Below, piece after piece: positions 1-7,648 of a stretch of 64,000 nt of DNA. The translations under genes were made by a program, and so were the position numbers. This stretch comes from JACKDW01 sp964621785 (lineage in GTDB: Bacteria; Myxococcota_A; Polyangia; Nannocystales; Nannocystaceae). The notes beneath the pieces were generated by a model. It ran no database searches. It saw only the letters and a list, made by a program, of their open reading frames with translations, and was not told the DNA's origin. Position 1 is the stretch's first letter. Every line of letters starts with the position of its first letter. Where the stretch lies: contig CAZUPD010000023.1 of the NCBI GenBank assembly GCA_964621785.1, forward strand, positions 1 to 64,000. Direction: 5' to 3'.

Positions 1-217
1 CGTTTGCGCTGAGCGCCACTCGTCGGAGCGACGGCTGGAGGTACGTGCGAGGTCGCGGCCACGTGAAAGCGTGATGACAACCTCCGAAGATGTCCTTCGA
101 CACTTTGCAGGTCCTCACACCGGGCCCTGGGCCGGCAGAATCCCGCAACGTAGTTCACTGTAGAGCGTCCGATGCGCGGTCATGCGATCTCCCGGAACGG
201 TACTGATTTTGTCCTGA

Positions 218-742
218 TTTTGTGTTTGCAAACCTAAAGTAGCGAATTTTGGGTTTAACAACCCTCTAGGAGCATACTCGTACCACATCACCAACGTCAA
301 CGACGACGGTACGGTGCCACAGGTGGCCGACAAAAACTGGCTCAGCTACAACAACTTCCGCTCGGGCGACTTGTCGGCCAACGACGGGTTGTCGGCACCA
401 GATGTCCAATTGGTCACGGCCGATCTATGTACCAACACATGTATGGGTGAGGAAGTGGCGAGCGTGTGGCTGCACCTCGGCAACGTCGGGGCTGCGCCGC
501 TGACCGCGGGGGTGACCATCGAGGTGTACACGACGGTGATGGGGATGGAATCGCTACAGGCGACGTATCCCTACAACGAGGTGCTCGAGCCGGGCGAGTT
601 TACCGACGCGTTCAGTATCGATGTCGATACAAGTAATGCCATGCAAATTCGCCTCGTCGCGGTGCCGGGCGAGGAGGAGTGCATCGTCGATCCGGACAAC
701 GAGGTGATTTTGATGCCGCCGTTTTGCGAGATTCCGGACTAG
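218..742 (+). pseudogene. 3' remnant of an FG-GAP/VCBS-type surface protein
   Basis: The open frame runs from just after a stop at 215-217 to the stop at 740-742. From about position 275 it reads like the conserved C-terminal part of large FG-GAP repeat proteins of myxobacteria (AYSYHITNVNDDGTV, then NNFRSGDLSANDG), followed by a CARDB-like beta-sandwich of about 90 residues that ends at a Cys (PFCEIPD). No ATG precedes this homology and the first usable start, GTG at 314, lies inside it. The leader (codons for CKPKVANFGFNNP) does not resemble the family and the beta-propeller repeats expected upstream are missing. I infer a 5'-truncated gene left by a rearrangement near 218-275. A short gene starting at GTG 314 (142 aa) cannot be excluded. 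Confidence 0.55.
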
Positions 743-817
743 TCTGGTGTTCCCACAAGCTCCCGGGTGCGCACGTCATCAACGACGGGCTGGTGTCGGC
801 GATTGCTCGCGTTTGGG

Positions 818-1216
818 TTAGTTGTGGAGCACGAACATCAAGTCGTCCCACACCATTTCTCCAGCTTCGAGATCGATGGTGCCGTGGTACGTGGCGAAAT
901 CGCCGTACCCAGTCACCTCGTTCCCAGAGCAGGTGTATGCACCCCCATCTCCGAAGTCGGAGAAGAAGTAGAGAAACCATGGGTCTGGGTGAGACCTGTC
1001 CGGCGGACGAAATTCGACGGCGCGTGGGCATTCGGGGTCGCCTGCAGGTGGCCCGCAGTCGAACAACTCGACCGTGCGATACTCTTTGCCGACGATGAAG
1101 TCGCAAACCCCGGCAGCGCCAGTTGACTCACTGTCGCTGTCGGTGTCATCGCTTTTGTTGTCACAGCCCGGCGACATGGTAAGCGGCACGAGGAGGAACA
1201 TCGACAGCCAACGCAT
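818..1216 (-). CDS. small predicted lipoprotein
   Basis: 132 aa. The N-terminus (MRWLSMFLLVPLTMSPGC) is a short hydrophobic signal ending in a Cys at residue 18 that would be lipidated. An acidic Asp/Ser linker follows (DNKSDDTDSDSESTG), a style typical of Nannocystaceae lipoproteins. The remaining 95 residues contain four Cys (CDF, DCGPP, ECPRA, YTCSG) that could form two disulfides, and aromatic-rich beta-like stretches. No family is recognised. It converges with the remnant at 218-742 and sits alone. The lipobox is not ideal (Ser-Pro-Gly before Cys), so a cleaved secreted form is also possible. Confidence 0.65.
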   Translation of the reverse strand: MRWLSMFLLVPLTMSPGCDNKSDDTDSDSESTGAAGVCDFIVGKEYRTVELFDCGPPAGDPECPRAVEFRPPDRSHPDPWFLYFFSDFGDGGAYTCSGNEVTGYGDFATYHGTIDLEAGEMVWDDLMFVLHN

Positions 1217-1248
1217 GCCCTATTGTATCGCAGGCCCGCGGGCCCGAA

Positions 1249-2376
1249 CTACAAAAACGCACGGAAGCGGGCGACGATCCAGGCCAGCAGTCGGATCCAC
1301 CAGGAGACGGCTGCCAAATAGGCCCGGTCGAGCTTGATTGCATGTGCAAGGTCTAAGTCGAACGATGCTGTGACCGCAGCCGCAAATCCGTGGTCGTCGA
1401 TGGCGACGTTGCTTTCGAGGTTGAAGCGCAGGGATTGGGTGTCGAGGTTGTGGCTGCCGATGGTGACATAACGATGGTCAACGATGCCGATTTTGGAGTG
1501 GAGAACACGTCCGCGAAATGCGTATACATCGATTCCTTCGCGAACCAGGAGGTCCAAAATGCCGTGGGTGGCGAGGTCGACCAGGCGGATGTCACTTTGA
1601 AGGGGGACGAGTAGGCGGACGTGAACACCCCGACGGTGGGCGGCGAGTAGCGCGTGGAGGATCACGGGGCCGGGGATGAAGTAGGCGCAAGCCAGATCGA
1701 TCGAGGTGCGAGCGCGGCGGATGGCGAGCAAATAAGCCCGGCGAATCGCCCGGTTGGGGCTGCCGTAGACGAGGTTGGAGAGCACCCAGACTCCGCGTCG
1801 GGTACGGCGATAGCGGCGTCGACTGTTGCGAGGTCGCGTGCCGCCGAGGTACCACCATGTGTCGTAAAATAGCGAACGCAGTTGGTGGGTGGCCGGACCG
1901 CGCAGTTCGACAGCATCGTCGCGCCATCCGGCACCGCCCTGTTCGACAGGCAACCACTGCTCCGCGAGGTTGAGCCCACCGGTAAAGGCGGTGCGCATGT
2001 CGGTGACCAAGACTTTTCGGTGGTCGCGAAATCGCAGACGCCACAGACGAAAATGGCGGCGCCACGGCGCGAGCGGTCCGTACTGGATCACTTCACCGCC
2101 GGCCAAGATCAGCGGTTCCCAAAAGTCGAGCGGGAGGCCGAGGCTGCCGAGGGCGTCGTAGATCACACGCACGGTGACACCCGCGGTCGCGCGTTCGACT
2201 AGGGCATCGCGGAACTGGTAGCCGACCCGATCGGCGGCGACCCAATACATCTCGAGCAGGATCTCGTCGCGGGCGCTGCGGATCGCCGTCAGCATGGCCG
2301 GGTAGGCCTGACGGGCGTCACTGAGGTGGCGTACGCGATTGTCGCCGACCGAAAAAAATGGCCCACCGTCCGCCAT
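1249..2376 (-). CDS. cardiolipin synthase-like phospholipase D family protein
   Basis: 375 aa. Two PLD catalytic motifs are visible: HRKVLVTD at about residues 119-126, followed by TGGLN, and HSKIGIVD at about 293-300, followed by IGSHNLD. Each motif supplies one His of the active-site pair. The spacing (about 175 residues) and the Asn after each HxK motif match bacterial cardiolipin synthases, which join two phosphatidylglycerol molecules or transfer a phosphatidyl group. The N-terminal transmembrane pair of ClsA is absent, as in ClsB/C-type enzymes. The gene lies 129 bp downstream of the acyl-CoA ligase on the same strand, which fits a lipid role. The exact substrate cannot be read from sequence. 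Confidence 0.85.
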   Translation of the reverse strand: MADGGPFFSVGDNRVRHLSDARQAYPAMLTAIRSARDEILLEMYWVAADRVGYQFRDALVERATAGVTVRVIYDALGSLGLPLDFWEPLILAGGEVIQYGPLAPWRRHFRLWRLRFRDHRKVLVTDMRTAFTGGLNLAEQWLPVEQGGAGWRDDAVELRGPATHQLRSLFYDTWWYLGGTRPRNSRRRYRRTRRGVWVLSNLVYGSPNRAIRRAYLLAIRRARTSIDLACAYFIPGPVILHALLAAHRRGVHVRLLVPLQSDIRLVDLATHGILDLLVREGIDVYAFRGRVLHSKIGIVDHRYVTIGSHNLDTQSLRFNLESNVAIDDHGFAAAVTASFDLDLAHAIKLDRAYLAAVSWWIRLLAWIVARFRAFL

Positions 2377-2505
2377 CGCGGCAACTTTACTCGACTGGTT
2401 TCAAATCCGGGAGGGGGTCAGCCGCAATCGGTGTGTCGAGACTCCGAGCCCGGGCGATTGGCGAGACGAACCTGTATCCGACAGGTTTCGACAAGAACGC
2501 CGGGT

Positions 2506-4434
2506 CTACCGCGGCTCGAGGGCAAATCCCTCTTCGTTGTAGATCCGGTCGAGTTCGGCTGCGAACTTCTTTTCGAGGGCGCCGCGTTTGACCTTCATGG
2601 TCGGGGTCAGCTCGCCCTGTTCTTGGCTGAAGTCGCGGGTGAGTAGGAAAAATCGCCGTACCTGTTCGACGCGCGCGAGCTCGCGATTGCCACGGCCGAC
2701 CGCTTCTTGGATCCGCTGGCGAAAGTCGGGGTGGTCGACAACCTTGGCCATCGCATCGGCGAGGGCTTGGCTGCGCGACGACGGGTCGGCCATCAACTCG
2801 CGGGTGCGGGCTTCGACCTCGTCGGCCGACACGATCCCGCGGTCGCGCCCCCACTCGAGTGTCTCGATCGGGCTCGGGGCGACAATCGCCGAGATGTACG
2901 GACGACGGTCGCCGTGGGCATGGACCTGGCTGATCAGCGGGTCGGAATTTTTGAGTGCGTTTTCAATATTTGCAGGTGCAAGGTTTTTGCCGCCGGCTGT
3001 GATGATCAGGTGTTTTTTGCGATCGGTGATCCGCAGGTAGCCATCGGCGTCGAGTTTGCCGATGTCGCCCGTATGCAGCCAACCGTCGACGATCGTGGTT
3101 GCCGTCGCCTCGGGGTTTTTGTAGTAGCCCATGAACACGGTTTTGCCGCGGATCAGGATTTCACCATCCTCGGCGACTTTGCATTCGACACCCGGAAGGG
3201 TCTTGCCCACCGTGCCGAGACGGACAGCATCGGGGCGGTTGCAGTGCGTGATCACAGTCGCTTCGGTCATCCCGTAGACCTCGTAGATCGGCAGGCCTGC
3301 GGCCCACAAAAACTCGAGGATCTCATAGGCGGTCGGCGCTGCACCGGTGATGAAGAACTGGACACGTCCCCCAAACGCGGCTCGGATCTTCTTAAACACC
3401 AACACGTCGGCGAGTTGGAATTGCAGCGACAAAAGTACGGGGACCGACTGTCCGGCGAGGAGCAGGCGGATGCGTTTGCGGCCGACATCTTTGGCCCAGG
3501 CAAACAGTTTTTGTACGGCTGTGGGCTTCTTCTCGATCTCGCTGTGGATCTTGGCGTAGGCCTTTTCGAAAATTCGCGGGACCGAGCCAAACAGGGTGGG
3601 TTGTACCTCTTGGACTTCGGACAGGACGGCGGCGATCGACGAGGCGTAGGCCGACGCCATCCCGGCGTCGATCCGCCCGTAGAACCCGAGTACACGCTCG
3701 GCCACATGGGCCATCGGCAGGAAACTGAGCGAGATGTCAGCCTGGGAAAACGCGAGGGAATCAGCGTTGGCGGCCAGGATGGTGAGAATATTGCGATGGG
3801 AGATCATCGCCCCCTTGGGCGGTCCGGTGGTCCCAGAGGTATAGACGAGGATGGCGAGGTCTTCGGGTTTGCGCGCGGCCAGCCGCTGGTCGAGACGCTC
3901 GTCCGAAATTGGTTGTACATCCATCGATTCCGGATCGCGGATTCGCGGGTCGCGGTCGCGGTGGCTGCGGTAGACATCGGATGTCCACGGGATGATCGCC
4001 TCGAGTGACTCGAGTCCTTCGACCGCGGCGAGGACAGTCTCTAGTTCGGTTGCGTCTGCAACAAAAATGACCTTGGCCTCGCTGTGTTCCAACAGATACC
4101 GGATCTGATCGGGGGCCTGTTTGGGGTAGATCCCGAGGCTGACCAGACCGGCGAGTTGTGCCCCCATGTCCTGGATCGCCCAGGGGGCTTGGGTTGGGCC
4201 CAACACGGCAACCCGGTCGCCCGGTGTCAGTCCGAGTTCACACAGTCCGTGGGCGACCCGCTTGGCGAGGTCGTAAAATCCCGTCCAACTCACGCCGACC
4301 CACTGCCCGTCGACCTTGGAATAGAGGGCGGGGTGGGGGCCGCTGCGGGCGACCCGGCGGCGAAACATATCACCGACCGAGGTGGCTTCGCGGGCGAGGG
4401 AGACAACCGGGGCGTCGGGGGCAGTCTTGAGCAT
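2506..4434 (-). CDS. long-chain-fatty-acid--CoA ligase (AMP-forming)
   Basis: 642 aa, the length of the FadD15/ACSL-type acyl-CoA synthetases. The adenylate-forming P-loop reads YTSGTTGPPKGAMISHRN near residue 195. Later motifs include YGMTEATVITH, the A8 region (GWLHTGDIGKLDADGYLRITDRKKHLI) and a C-terminal catalytic lysine region (GELTPTMKVKRGALE). It would activate fatty acids with ATP and CoA at the membrane face. It starts at an ATG and runs toward the PLD gene at 1249-2376, probably as one transcript. A long open frame on the opposite strand (2707-4008) is a codon-bias shadow. Confidence 0.93.
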   Translation of the reverse strand: MLKTAPDAPVVSLAREATSVGDMFRRRVARSGPHPALYSKVDGQWVGVSWTGFYDLAKRVAHGLCELGLTPGDRVAVLGPTQAPWAIQDMGAQLAGLVSLGIYPKQAPDQIRYLLEHSEAKVIFVADATELETVLAAVEGLESLEAIIPWTSDVYRSHRDRDPRIRDPESMDVQPISDERLDQRLAARKPEDLAILVYTSGTTGPPKGAMISHRNILTILAANADSLAFSQADISLSFLPMAHVAERVLGFYGRIDAGMASAYASSIAAVLSEVQEVQPTLFGSVPRIFEKAYAKIHSEIEKKPTAVQKLFAWAKDVGRKRIRLLLAGQSVPVLLSLQFQLADVLVFKKIRAAFGGRVQFFITGAAPTAYEILEFLWAAGLPIYEVYGMTEATVITHCNRPDAVRLGTVGKTLPGVECKVAEDGEILIRGKTVFMGYYKNPEATATTIVDGWLHTGDIGKLDADGYLRITDRKKHLIITAGGKNLAPANIENALKNSDPLISQVHAHGDRRPYISAIVAPSPIETLEWGRDRGIVSADEVEARTRELMADPSSRSQALADAMAKVVDHPDFRQRIQEAVGRGNRELARVEQVRRFFLLTRDFSQEQGELTPTMKVKRGALEKKFAAELDRIYNEEGFALEPR

Positions 4435-4585
4435 CGAGCGTCCTTGTCAGGCGTTCGACTGTACCAGTCGAACGTTGCCGTCGCTTGCGAAACGTGTATG
4501 CACGACGAACGCCATGCGTAGGATCTCAGGTGCACCCAACCATCGTGCGATCGGGCGACCGACCGCACGCTGGCCACGCATCAGA

Positions 4586-5254
4586 CTATTTACACTCGCC
4601 GCCTTTGCAGCTCTTGGTGCAGCCCTTGCACGCTTGGATGCAGTCACCGCCGGAGCACGTCAATGTGCACGTGGCATCGTCGGCGCAGGTCTGCGTACAG
4701 TTTCCACCGGAGCACTCGAAGTTGCAGGTCGCTCCCGATTCGCAGGTGTGTTTGCAATCGCCGCCCGTGCACGTAGCGGTGCACGTCTTGCCCGAGGTAC
4801 AGGTGAACGTGCAATTGCCATCGCGGCAGGTCGGGCTATCGGCTTCACCTGAATTGTTGGCTCCGACCTTGACCCCGCCGATATCGATGCCGTCGGCACC
4901 CATCTTCACACCGCCGGCCTCGATGCCATCGGCTCCCATCTTGACCTTGTTGCCGTCCGCGTCGACGGCGATGCCATCGGGTCCGACTTTGACATCGGCC
5001 TTGGAACCATCGGTATGGACGGCCACGCCGTCCGGTCCGATCTTGACCCCAGCAGCGTTCGCTGCTGCAGCGGCACTTGCTTCACCGCCGGCTTTTACTT
5101 CGCCACCGGCTTTTGCTTCGCCACCGGCTTTTGCTTCGGGGCCGGCCTTTGCTTCACCGGCTTTCGCCTGTGCAGGTTTCGCTTTTTCACCGCCGTCGTC
5201 GCATCCCATCGGAGCAGCGAGACCGACAACCGCGAGCCACAACCAAGTGTACAT
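4586..5254 (-). CDS. lipoprotein with Ala/Lys/Gly, Gly-Asp and Cys repeats
   Basis: 222 aa from the ATG at 5254, whose signal peptide (MYTWLWLAVVGLAAPMGC) ends in a lipobox-like Cys. Three repeat zones follow: Ala-Gly-Glu-Lys repeats (AKAGGEAKAGGEVKAGGEA), then repeats of about 11 residues around KxGPDGVAV / KMGADGIxxGG, then Cys-rich units of about 10-11 residues (TCTSGKTCTATCTGGDCKHT and similar) with roughly 20 Cys. The Cys zone looks like a right-handed beta-helix or DUF3060-like ladder with stacked disulfides. It is expected to be anchored outside the cytoplasm; function unknown. The same frame stays open upstream to 6166 only as a shadow of the flavin monooxygenase gene. Confidence 0.8.
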   Translation of the reverse strand: MYTWLWLAVVGLAAPMGCDDGGEKAKPAQAKAGEAKAGPEAKAGGEAKAGGEVKAGGEASAAAAANAAGVKIGPDGVAVHTDGSKADVKVGPDGIAVDADGNKVKMGADGIEAGGVKMGADGIDIGGVKVGANNSGEADSPTCRDGNCTFTCTSGKTCTATCTGGDCKHTCESGATCNFECSGGNCTQTCADDATCTLTCSGGDCIQACKGCTKSCKGGECK

Positions 5255-5461
5255 ACGTTGTTTCACAGTTTCTCCTGGACCGCGTCGCCGGTCCTGCGCG
5301 GGCGACAATAGCCGGTTTTGCTGGGCAAGTGTACGCCTGCGAGCGTCGGTCGCGAGCGTGTTCGCTACGGCGCAATTGCGACGAGATGGAGACTGCTTGA
5401 TCACGGGGCGCAATGTCGCGCTGGTTGAATCGCAGCTGACGGTTCGGTATGGCAACGGCGA

Positions 5462-6604
5462 ATGTCTGTGCAAACAGTTGAGACACTGGTGATCGGAGCG
5501 GGCCCGGCCGGGTTGGCGATGGCTGCATGTCTGCGGGTGGCTGGACGCGAGTTTGCGGTGGTCGAACGCGAGGACGCGGTCGGCTCGAGCTGGCGCCGAC
5601 ACTACGATCGGTTGCATCTGCATACAGTTCGCCAACTCTCGCATCTGCCCTATTTGCCGCTGCCCGCCGATTATCCGCGCTACCCCTCGCGGCAGCAGTT
5701 TGTCGACTACCTCGAGCACTACGCCCAAACGTTTGATCTTCAGCCCGACTTTGGCACCGAGGTCCGCAGCGCCAAACACCGCGGTGGTGCTTGGCAGGTA
5801 GCGACCTCGCGGGCGACCTATCGCGCCGAGCATTTGGTCGTGGCCACGGGTTACAACGCCGTGCCCCACCGTCCCACGTGGCCCGGCCTCGAGCGCTACG
5901 AAGGCGATCTTCTCCACAGTCGCGAGTATCGCAACGGCGCGGAGTATGCCGGCAAGCGGGTCCTCGTCGTCGGATTTGGCAACAGCGGCGGCGAGATTGC
6001 CATCGACCTGCACGAGCACGGTGCCGAGGTTGCGATCTGTGTTCGCGGTGGTGTCAACATCACCCCGCGGGATATCGGCGGTGGTCCGTTTAAGGTGTCG
6101 GCCCAGTACGCGAGTGTCGCGTTGGCCAAGCTTCCCCTCGCCCTCGCCGATGCGATCGCGCGTCAAACCCAGGCGATCTCGGTCGGCGACCTTTCCCGTT
6201 ACGGCCTACGCAGGCCACACTACGGGCCGATTCGTGGCATCGTCGAGCATGCCCGCATTCCCCTGATCGACATTGGAACCATCGCGCTTGTGACCGCGGG
6301 CGAGGTCGTGGTGGTCGGGGAGATCGAGCGCTTTGACGAGGCCGGGGTTTGGCTGATGGACGGCTCTCATCGAACGTTTGACGCGGTTGTGTTGGCGACC
6401 GGGTACCGCGGGAATGTCCGCTTTCTCGATGGGTTTGCTCCGCTGACCGACGATCGCGGGTACCCCAAGGTATTTGGCCGGGAGGCCGGGCGACCTGGTC
6501 TTTACTTCATTGGATTTCGCAACCCGCCGACGGGGGCACTGCGGGAGATCACGATCGAGGCCCAGCGAATTGCCGGGGACATTGTCCGACGAACATCGAT
6601 TTGA
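5462..6604 (+). CDS. flavin-containing monooxygenase (FMO/YUCCA-like)
   Basis: 380 aa. The N-terminal FAD-binding Rossmann motif is VIGAGPAGLAMA (residues 10-21), followed by ERED and GSSWRRHYDRLHLHTVR, typical of group B flavin monooxygenases. A second nucleotide motif for NADPH is VVGFGNSGGEIAIDL. The C-terminal ATGYRGNVRFL is the conserved ATG of FMOs. It probably oxygenates an N, S or carbonyl group of a small organic acid or amine. The closest general pattern is the plant YUCCA/bacterial FMO branch of about 380-450 aa. It stands alone, divergent from the Cys-repeat lipoprotein (207 bp gap). Confidence 0.88.
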   Translation: MSVQTVETLVIGAGPAGLAMAACLRVAGREFAVVEREDAVGSSWRRHYDRLHLHTVRQLSHLPYLPLPADYPRYPSRQQFVDYLEHYAQTFDLQPDFGTEVRSAKHRGGAWQVATSRATYRAEHLVVATGYNAVPHRPTWPGLERYEGDLLHSREYRNGAEYAGKRVLVVGFGNSGGEIAIDLHEHGAEVAICVRGGVNITPRDIGGGPFKVSAQYASVALAKLPLALADAIARQTQAISVGDLSRYGLRRPHYGPIRGIVEHARIPLIDIGTIALVTAGEVVVVGEIERFDEAGVWLMDGSHRTFDAVVLATGYRGNVRFLDGFAPLTDDRGYPKVFGREAGRPGLYFIGFRNPPTGALREITIEAQRIAGDIVRRTSI

Positions 6605-6605
6605 G

Positions 6606-6635
6606 TGCGCATGCAAACCATCCAGTGCAAATGCA
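6606..6635. repeat. two copies of the TGYRNNTRCA palindrome in an intergenic region
   Basis: TGCGCATGCA (6606-6615) and TGCAAATGCA (6626-6635) lie 20 bp apart, centre to centre, directly after the monooxygenase stop codon and before the UbiA-family gene. Two sites in roughly two helical turns would allow cooperative binding by a dimeric protein on one DNA face. The pair belongs to the window-wide motif family described in the findings. No promoter elements were identified with confidence. Confidence 0.5.
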
Positions 6636-6724
6636 GATGTTGGCTGACGAAGGTGTCGCGCATATCACGCCCTCGCGGTACGTGATTGCCAACGCATGCA
6701 TGAACATGTGAGCCTATCGATGTA

Positions 6725-7588
6725 TTGACAGCCATCTTTCAAATCCTTGCTGACGTCCTCGTGTTTCGCCTGCGGCGGCTCGAGATGGCCAACCTCGCGG
6801 GTGCCCTGAGCATCATGTTTGTCTTGGGACTGCCGTTGCTCGACGTCGGTATTCGGGTGCTGTTCGCCCTGTTGCTCAACCTCCTCGTCTATCTCAACAA
6901 CGATTATTGCGACATCACCTGGGACCTGCAGGCCGACAGTCGAGATCGGCAAAAGACTCAGTTTCTCCGCCAACATCTCGGGGCTGCCGTCGCCGCGCAG
7001 CTGTTGTTACTCGCCGGGCTCATCGCCTTTGCCCTCGCCTATGGCGGCGGGTTACTGCTCGCGTTGGGTTGCGGAGGGGGCGTGTGTTGGGCCTACTCCG
7101 CCCTGCTCAAGCGACGCCCTGGATTCGATGTATTGGCAATGACTCTGTGGGGCGTCGCCATGCCGATGGTCGGGTTTGCCCCCGAGTGGCTCATCGGTTG
7201 GTGTCTCGCCGGCCAGCTTGGTTTGTTCTCGGCGGTCTTTGAGAGCATTCAGGTCTTGCGCGACCACGACGAGGATTTTGCCACCGGGGTGCGGACCACT
7301 GGTGTGTGGCTGGGACCGCAAAAAAACCTGTGGTTGATCCGTGGACTCATCATCGCAGCGGCCCTCTACATGGGGCTTGTGATCCACGGATTTTTGGGCA
7401 TTGTCGTCGGACTTGCGGTTTTGGTGCCCTGTCGCAAGGACGCCGTCACCACCTACTGGACCCGGATCCGTATGATTTTTGGCCTCGCTTGGCTCACCGC
7501 CTGCCTCTCGTGCTACCTGTATGGGGCGACATCTGGGTTGCTGTATTCGGTGCAGGTACATGCACAGTGGGCCTGGAGTTTCGGCTAG
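6725..7588 (+). CDS. UbiA-family prenyltransferase
   Basis: 287 aa, polytopic membrane protein with about eight hydrophobic segments. The first Asp-rich motif is NDYCDITWD, close to the NDxxD(x)xxD signature that binds the prenyl diphosphate through magnesium. The second is DHDEDFATG after SIQVLR. Enzymes of this family transfer an isoprenoid tail to an aromatic ring (MenA, UbiA) or to a glycerol lipid (DGGGP synthase); the acceptor cannot be told here. The start is a TTG at 6725. An internal ATG at 6785 (MANLAGAL) would give a protein 20 residues shorter. A spermidine-synthase-like gene follows 60 bp later. Confidence 0.8.
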   Translation: MTAIFQILADVLVFRLRRLEMANLAGALSIMFVLGLPLLDVGIRVLFALLLNLLVYLNNDYCDITWDLQADSRDRQKTQFLRQHLGAAVAAQLLLLAGLIAFALAYGGGLLLALGCGGGVCWAYSALLKRRPGFDVLAMTLWGVAMPMVGFAPEWLIGWCLAGQLGLFSAVFESIQVLRDHDEDFATGVRTTGVWLGPQKNLWLIRGLIIAAALYMGLVIHGFLGIVVGLAVLVPCRKDAVTTYWTRIRMIFGLAWLTACLSCYLYGATSGLLYSVQVHAQWAWSFG

Positions 7589-7648
7589 GTCGGTTGCCCC
7601 GATGATGCCTGTGTCCGGGAAAATTTGGTTGCCCAAAGAAGGTGGCAC

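Noticed and set aside
2707..4008. 433-aa open frame opposite the acyl-CoA ligase
   Set aside because: It is antisense to a clear AMP-forming ligase and has no domain pattern; high-GC codon bias keeps the frame open.
5255..6166. Upstream extension of the Cys-repeat lipoprotein frame
   Set aside because: The part upstream of ATG 5254 is antisense to the flavin monooxygenase, and the signal peptide starts at 5254.
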